Shown in pieces: positions 33,127-39,447 of a stretch of DNA of 39,447 nucleotides. The stretch's first letter is position 1; the number at the start of each line of letters is the position of its first letter. The position numbers and the translations under genes were made by a program. Below the pieces are notes generated by a model. That model did not search any database. It saw nothing but the letters and a program-made list of their open reading frames with translations, and had not been told where the DNA came from. Source of the stretch: Cylindrodendrum hubeiense (taxonomy: Eukaryota > Ascomycota > Sordariomycetes > Hypocreales > Nectriaceae); NCBI GenBank assembly GCA_014621425.1, contig JAANBB010000382.1, positions 1-39,447 of the forward strand, in the 5' to 3' direction.

Positions 33127-34957
33127 ATGAAGGGAACAGTTGCTGCCGCCGCCATTGCGGCCATGGCCACCGGCGCCCAGGCTGCCTACCCTCACCACCG
33201 TCGCGCTCACGATATGTTCAAGCGAGGCGGCAACGAGACGTGCGTTCCTGGTTGCACCACTATCTGGACCACCATCTACGGCGAGCCTACTCGTACGAAC
33301 TAATGCCCAACTCCTTGTCCGGAGTATCCAAACTGACCCGCTTACAGTTGTCCCCAACCCTCCCCCGGTTGTCCCCACGACTTCTGCTGTTGCCACCAGC
33401 AGCGCTGCCCCGGTTCCCGTGACCACCTCCAAGGCTGAGGTTACCACCAAGGCTGTGGTTCCCACCACCACCCCTGAGGTCGTCTCTACCTCCGAGGCTG
33501 TCACCACCTCTACCGAGGTCGTCGTTGTTGTCCCGGTCCCCACCCCTGAGGTCCACGACTGCCCTACCCCTGGAACTTACACCTTCCCGGCTACCACCGT
33601 CACCGTGACCGAGTCCACCACCGTTTGCGGCGCCCAGACCACCAAGGTTCCCGCTGGAACTCACACCCTGGGTGGTGTCACCACCATCGTCGAGACTGCC
33701 ACCACCGTCACCTGCCCCTACGCCAAGGAGACCGAGATTAACGGAGTTGTTACCAGCGTGATCGACACCACTGTGTATGTCTGCCCCAGCGCCGGCACTT
33801 ACACCATTGCGCCCGTCACCAAGTCCTGCGACGTTGAGACCGTTCTCGTCTACCCCGTCCCTACCAGCTATGCCCCTGGTACCTACACTGCTCCTGAGCA
33901 GGTTGTCACCGTCACCGAGACTGGCTACGTCTACGTCTGCCCCTACTCCAGCGAGGGCCTCGTCGCCACCACCTCGGCTGCCGTTAAGAAGGTCGCTGCC
34001 ACCACCACCGCCGTCGCCTACGACGTCCCTGCCGTCAGCGTCAGCGTTGCCTACGTGGCTCCCTCCTCCAGCGCCGCTGCCACCACCAAGTCCAGCTCCA
34101 AGTCTAGCTCCAAGTCCAGCTCCAGCTCCAAGAGCTACTCCAGCGGAAACCTGAAGGGCACCAACGACCACTACGGTATCACCTACACCCCTTACGAGTC
34201 TTCCAACGGAGACTGCAAGTCCGCCACCGAGGTCAAGTCCGACATCCAGCTTCTTAAGCAGAAGGGCTTCAGCATTGTCCGATCCTACTCCACTGACTGC
34301 GATACCCTCACTTCTGTTGGTCCCGCCTGCAAGGAGTACGGTATGGACATGATCATTGGTGTTTTCGTCAAGGAAACCGGCTGCAGCTACGACACCCCCG
34401 ATATCAAGAAGCAGGTCGACGCCATCGCCGCCTGGGCTGAGTGGGATCTCGTCAAGCTCTTCGTTGTCGGAAACGAAGCCATCATGAACAACTACTGCAG
34501 CGCTGCCGAGCTTGCCGAGCTCGTCACTGTCGTCAAGTCCAAGTGCTCCGGCTACACCGGCCCCTACACCATCGCTGAGACCCTGAACATCTGGCAGCAG
34601 GATGGTGTCGCTGACGCCATCTGCCCCGTGGTCGATGTTACTGGTGCCAACATCCACCCCTACTTCAACTCCGAGACCGCGCCTTCTGATGCTGGTGAGT
34701 TCGTCAGCGGTCAGCTCGAGCTCCTCAACGAGATCTGCTCTGGCAACGAGGTCATCAACCTGGAGTGCGGCTGGCCTACTCAGGGTGAGTGCAACGGTGT
34801 TGCCTGCCCCGGAGAGGAGCAGCAGGCCACCGCCATTGCTTCCATCCGTGAGAGCTGTGGTGACAAGACCGTCTTCTTCTCCTTCGAGAACGACTTGTGG
34901 AAGGAGGCTGGCGACTGCGGTTGCGAGCAGAGCTGGGGCTCCAAGAACTGCTTCTAA
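33127..34957 (+). CDS. btgE: Secreted GH17 beta-1,3-glucanase-like cell wall protein (btgE type)
   Basis: Two exons, 33127-33292 and 33348-34957, give 591 aa. A signal peptide (MKGTVAAAAIAAMATGAQA) is followed by a possible KR processing site. A Thr/Val/Pro-rich stretch then contains repeated CPTPGTYTFPATTVTVTE-like units with paired cysteines, a Ser/Lys linker (residues about 310-335), and a C-terminal GH17 domain starting at HYGITYTPYESSNGDCK. The expected proton donor in VVGNEA (E432) and nucleophile in NLECGWP (E528) are both present. Proteins of this kind (BtgE of Aspergillus, SCW-type of yeast) are covalently or tightly bound to the cell wall and remodel beta-glucan during growth. There is no C-terminal GPI signal. 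Codons end almost always in C or G, indicating high expression. Catalytic activity is inferred. Confidence 0.9.
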
Positions 34958-36865
34958 GCTCCCACTATTCTTCGCTCCCAGTTACAGCATGCACGGTTTC
35001 CGCACATATCAACTCACACATGCTAAATGTATATGAGTCCTCTTCAACCCGCCCGGCCCTTTCAGTCCCCCTCCCCAGCAAAATTCCTCCTGCCATCCAA
35101 GGCAAACTACGATATAATTACAAAACAACACAAATCCTTCCGCCGGAGTCCGAAAGCCCGGTGCGCCATCGCTCTTCTTTCTCTCACCTTCAAGTGAGCG
35201 CTTGGGGGGCATCGCGTCTCGCGCGCCTCGCAGCGGAAAAGGGGGACGGGGAGCCGGGTCGGCAGAGAAGACTCCTTCGAATAATGTGTTATAGTTACTA
35301 TTTTGTGTTTTCCCTATGTGGTCTGCAATATATATCAACGGTTCTCAAATATTTTTATGGTTGGCGAGAGGGGATTACAATCCATTTGGGGAGGGATGAT
35401 CTGCATGTACGCTCTATTTGGCCGGGTTGTCATTTAGCCTCTGCTTCATAATGCTGTAATTTATTAGTGTCTTCACACGTGGAAGTTGCTTCTTCTATCC
35501 TCTATACCGGGTGACTTCATGACTCCGTTCCTCCATCGTCTGTGACGCCCCTCGAGTCGTGATTACCAGGTTGTTGGCATCGTTAGCGCCGACGCCCGCA
35601 GCCGCGTCACATCTCATCTCATCAATAGTGCGACACCCCCCATACCCTTGACATCATCCAAAGTCAAGTTGCTTGTTCTCGCGTGCCCTCGTCTGTGCCC
35701 TGTCGGAAAAAAAAGAGAACATAAGAAGCAATTATAGTGATACCTTAGAGGGGCGACAAACGATCGGCGGTGGCGCTGAGACAAGGGAGCAAACAACACC
35801 ACCACCGAGTGGACCCAATTGGAAGTCGCGGCGGAGTGGCAGGCCCAGCCCGGAAAAGAAACAAGGGTAGGGCGGAGAGAGACATTGGCTTGTGTTTTGG
35901 ATCAACAAAGGTGTCTTAGTCTCGGGGAGTTGCAAGACGGAAGAGACAAAGGGCGGTGTGGTAGGGAGAGGGATGGAATGGTATCCCTCTGTGTAACCGA
36001 CCGATGGGGGCAGTTGATGAGTAAACAGAAAAGATTCAAGACATAGCCAGGTCGGGACGGTTACCAAGCAGACGGTACGGGATGTGGGAGATGGAGACAA
36101 CTTGTGGTTTCGTAATTGATGTTCAGTTTCGTCACATTATTCGGCGTTCATCCTGGGCCCAGTATCGAATAAAAGATATACAAGCCTTCAAACCATCCTG
36201 CTCACCACCCATATTTTCTCCTCAATGGGAACGGCGATATAAACCCCACGTAACCAAGAAAACGACACCGTCAACCATGTATATAAAACAACCAAAATGT
36301 TAGAAACCCGTGGGTGGATCCCACATCACCTCCGGGTGATGGATCCCATTTGAGATGCAAATACCGTAGCCAGTTACCATGCCGTTGTATCCACCCCCCC
36401 AAGAATGCAAGCGCCTTCTGCAGCCAGGACGATGGGCAGAGGGAAAAAAAGAAAAGAACCGTGGAAAAATGAAAGCGGAAATGAACTGTAATGGGTCATG
36501 TGTTCGTTGTGACGAGCACCCGTGTCGTTGCTGACATGGGCATTGGCCTTGTGAGAGGTGTCGCTCTGTCGCTCTGTCAAATGGCGCAGACCAATTAGTA
36601 CGGCAAAGAAATGGGTATAATGCCTGACATATGTGCGTGCGTACGCGTGTGTTCAGGAGAGATGACCAGTCTGGTGGGAAAATGGGTTCCAATTTGGATC
36701 AAAGCGCCGTTGTATCCCGTTCCAGAACTATGCTGTAGTCGAGGATGCAATTCTGTAGATGGAAATAAGTCGGATTATGTGCGCACCGGCACATGCTGCA
36801 TATCGACGCAAGGTATGTATGTACCCGAATCTCCAGCTGTGTAGAACATAATGAGTCTAAGCTCC
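34958..36865. other. Convergent intergenic region between the GH17 and WD40 genes
   Basis: This 1.9-kb region has GH17 3' flank on the left and WD40 3' flank on the right. Local A/T-rich patches occur (35285-35350, 36170-36300). Open frames are short and none carries a motif. No RNA gene was recognised. Confidence 0.5.
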
Positions 36866-39274
36866 TCAGAACAATGCCATGGAATCCAGCATGGTTGGTC
36901 TTCGGCGGTAGGTCTCGTTGGCGTGTAGCTGGTCATCTCGCTCGTTGGACCAAGAATATGGCCTGTGTTGCCGTCGCCACGATTGGTTAAAGAAGGGTTC
37001 AGCAGTGCGCCCGCACCGTTCCAGTTGGAGCAGTCCCCCGCGGTTGTGGTCACTGCACAGCACGTTCAGATCCTGTCCATCATTGGTAAAGGCGACGCCG
37101 CCGATCTCGCCGAAGATGTCAACCGTCTGCTTGGTGTGGAACGTCTGAGCATCGATAATGTTGATGTAGTCAGCCTCCTCGGCAGCCACGAGAACCTTCT
37201 GGCCGCTGCCAACTGGGGAGAAGCGCAGGTTTCTGACGCCCGCCATCTCGGACCGGATGGTGCATAGGGGCATGCTCTCTCCATTTGCGTTGCACCACCG
37301 ACGGGCGTCCCAAATCTTGACGCCTTTGTCTTGGAAGCCTGTGGCGACTGTCCAGCCATCGTCAGACCAGTCACAGGAGAAGCCGAAATCGCGATGTCCT
37401 TTAAGCTCCTGCTGGATCTGGCCTGTCTCCGCATTGGAGATCATGACGTTGCAGTGATCGCCGACCATGACTCTCAGGCGGCCGTCGGGCGAGATGGAGG
37501 TGCAATTTAAGGGGAAAGAGTATAGGTTTTCCATGAGGAACGTCTCCGTACTCAGGTCCATGATGCGGAATCCGTGGTCGTTGCTTGCGAGCGCCGCCAC
37601 AGGGCGTGATGAGCGCCGAGGGAGGTGGATTTGCAAGTGGTTAGTGATGCCGCCCGGGTTCCCTGTGATTTGACCGTCCACAAAGTGCTTCTTGTCCTCT
37701 GAGTCGAGGTTTCTCAAGCAGTATTCTCCGTTGAACATGCCAGCCATCAGGACCCCGTGGTTGGCATCGAGGGTGGAGATGACGGAACCAAGCCCACTGA
37801 CTCCACTCAGATTAAGGGCGAGCTCCGTCTTCCTGGAGACGGGGTTTATGCGGTTGATTCCCCGGGCGCCAGGATAGAACACCTGAGTCCGTGAGGGACA
37901 CGCTAGGACGCTACGCAGCTGGAAGTGGGCGAGGTAGACGTCCGAGCGGACGTGTAAGTTTCGAAACCGGAAGAAGTTGTCTTTCGACGGGATCTTGGCA
38001 TCGGGTAAGTGAGGCTGCGATTGCAAGTCAGCCCAGGGGCTCTCACGTCAGATTCAAAGTGGGACATAGGGAATACTCACGGCCCATTTATCAGACCCCT
38101 CCTTGTTAGTATAGTTTCTGTAGGTGAGAGACCTTCTCTCGCGAGCATGCCTTCGGGTGGTGCCCATAGCTGCCCAGTCCATGCCCTGCATGTCGCAAGA
38201 ATCGCCTCGCAGGTCTGAATACCGGACCTCGTCGATCTGACAGTTAGCCTGCTCGCGAATGCTCTGAGGGCATGGGGCGGATAATCTCGCGGGTGACATT
38301 GGTGATGAAGTCCGGGCTTGTATCGCCCAATTTCGCAAGAAGTCCATCAAGCCAAGATTCTCGGACCCGAGCATGGTCGGATTCGGGTTACTGAGCAAAG
38401 GAGCATCGTCCCAGATGTCATTCGCAAGCGGCGCGGGTTGAGGCATGGGTTGTTGGTTTTGGGGATCGGCAGGGACCGAGCCCCAGCCCGGAAGAAGAGG
38501 AACGTCCATGATCAACCCAGCGCCTGCCAAGGTTGGTAGATGGAAGGCGAACGGGTGTAGGTAGTTGAGTGAGCCAGATGTTGGCACTTGAACATCGTCG
38601 TCCTCGTGGGGCGGGTGAGGGTGGCCTTGGAAGACAAGTTGGGGTATGGGGGAAACGGTGTTGGCGGCGGCAATGATGTCGTCAAGGGGAGCGCCTCCGT
38701 CACTATCGCTCATATCGAGGTCATAGTCTTCGGGGTGGCTGGGAATATAGTTGGGGTTGATGCCGATAGGGAGGGCGGTGCTGTGGAGGTGGTCGTTGAG
38801 GAATGGTGGCCGAAGGGGCCCGAGGATAGAGAGGTCGTGTTCGTGGTCGAGATCGAGATCGAGATCGAGGTCTATGTCGGAGTCGAGGTGGTCAATGTCG
38901 CCGACGTTTTCGTGGGAATGAGGAGTAGTCGCGGCGGGAGTGGAGGGAGCAGAGAGGGTTGCGGAAGCCGTCGCGGTAGCGGGAGAGGTAGCGTCGTCGG
39001 CGGGGAAAGCATCTGTCATCGGCGCGTTGGGCACGACAATTGAAACAGCGTGAGGGACGGCGACGTTATGGCAATGAAGCTCGGGTTCATAGTTCTGGCT
39101 CGGATCTTGCTCGGTGGCCGCCTGGACCGGCGCGGAGAGGACGACGGCACTGGGGACCGGAACAGCGGCGGGGTCGTGCAAGTGAGCTTGAAAGCCCTCA
39201 TCCCGGTAATGAGAGTCGGCGACGGCTTCGTCTCGATGGCGATCCGTCTTTGTCGCGGGGGTCGGACGGCGCAT
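36866..39274 (-). CDS. Fungal WD40-repeat protein with long disordered N-terminus
   Basis: Two minus-strand exons, 39274-38081 and 38014-36866, join in phase 0 across a 66-bp GTGAGT...CGCAG intron to give 780 aa. Residues 1 to about 350 are low-complexity and acidic/His/Pro/Ala-rich, including an alternating Asp-Leu stretch (DSDIDLDLDLDLDHEHD) encoded by GATCGA repeats. From MDWAAMGTTRRHARERRSLTYRNYTNKEGSDKWA the protein becomes ordered, and PSKDNFFRFRN, SISPDGRLRVMVGD, CDWSDDGWTVATGFQDKGVKIWDARRW and VAFTNDGQDLNVLCSD mark WD40 propeller blades. I do not recognise a named orthologue with certainty; similar uncharacterised proteins are widespread in ascomycetes. A scaffolding or regulatory role is only an inference from the fold. 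The start is the first ATG of a single long frame. Confidence 0.82.
38846..38882. repeat. GATCGA hexamer repeat within the WD40 coding region
   Basis: Tandem GATCGA units encode the alternating Asp-Leu stretch of the WD40 protein. As the unit is a multiple of three, slippage would change its length without shifting frame. Confidence 0.75.
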
Positions 39275-39447
39275 TGTTCCAGGGCGGGGGGGAGACCTTT
39301 AAGTCCTTCAGGAGCGCTTCTGCATCCGGGAAGGCTCGGTCGGGACTCGCTCGCGTGCAGGTCGACGGGCGGGCGAAGCCTTGCTTTTGGACTGAGACAG
39401 TGTTGCTTTTTGGTGCCGCGGCGAGGCAGTGATTGTCGCTTGGGCGG
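39275..39447. other. Upstream flank of the WD40 gene
   Basis: The last 173 bases hold the beginning of the WD40 gene's promoter or leader; the window ends before any other gene. Confidence 0.4.

Noticed and set aside
33287..34657. A 456-codon open frame on the minus strand
   Set aside because: It is exactly antisense to the GH17 gene, whose extreme codon bias removes stops on the other strand. The product is a Gly/Asp/Val low-complexity string with no motif.

Overview
The window looks like nuclear DNA of a filamentous ascomycete, most likely a Sordariomycete. The evidence is compact genes with 0-4 introns of about 50-70 bp using GT(A/G)NGT donors, a G/C preference at third codon positions, dispersed 5S rRNA genes outside the rDNA, and fungal families such as a CYT-4/DSS1 mitochondrial exoribonuclease, a btgE-type GH17 wall glucanase and a REG1-type phosphatase regulator. 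There are no operons, CRISPR arrays or intact transposons.

Layout. 0.7-12.7 kb is gene-dense: an RBR E3 ubiquitin ligase (+), a DUS4-type tRNA dihydrouridine synthase (+, with an apparent 1-nt frameshift), exocyst SEC10 (-), the NUS1 subunit of cis-prenyltransferase (+), a nuclear AlkB-type dioxygenase (-), two 5S rRNA genes in tandem (-) and the tRNA m1G37 methyltransferase TRM5 (+). 12.7-23.4 kb is a 10.7-kb stretch with no convincing gene, apart from a possible degraded coding relic near 13.1-13.5 kb. Its last 1.7 kb is C/T-rich and resembles the promoter and leader of the next gene. 23.4-39.3 kb holds a REG1-like PP1 regulatory subunit (+), the mitochondrial RNase II-like CYT-4/DSS1 (-), a secreted GH17 beta-1,3-glucanase-like wall protein (+) and a fungal WD40 protein with a long disordered N-terminus (-), separated by roughly 2-kb intergenic regions.

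How the genes relate. They are mainly housekeeping functions from separate pathways: tRNA modification (DUS4, TRM5), 5S rRNA, secretion and dolichol synthesis (SEC10, NUS1), alkylation repair (AlkB), glucose signalling (REG1), mitochondrial RNA decay (CYT-4) and cell wall (GH17). I see no biosynthetic or defence cluster. The observations most worth following up are the DUS4 frameshift, a PCNA-binding-type motif at the very N-terminus of the AlkB protein, the asymmetric 5S pair, the altered RNase II acidic cluster in CYT-4, and the large empty region upstream of REG1. Exon boundaries were inferred by eye from splice signals and reading frame. Family names come from recognised motifs, not database searches.
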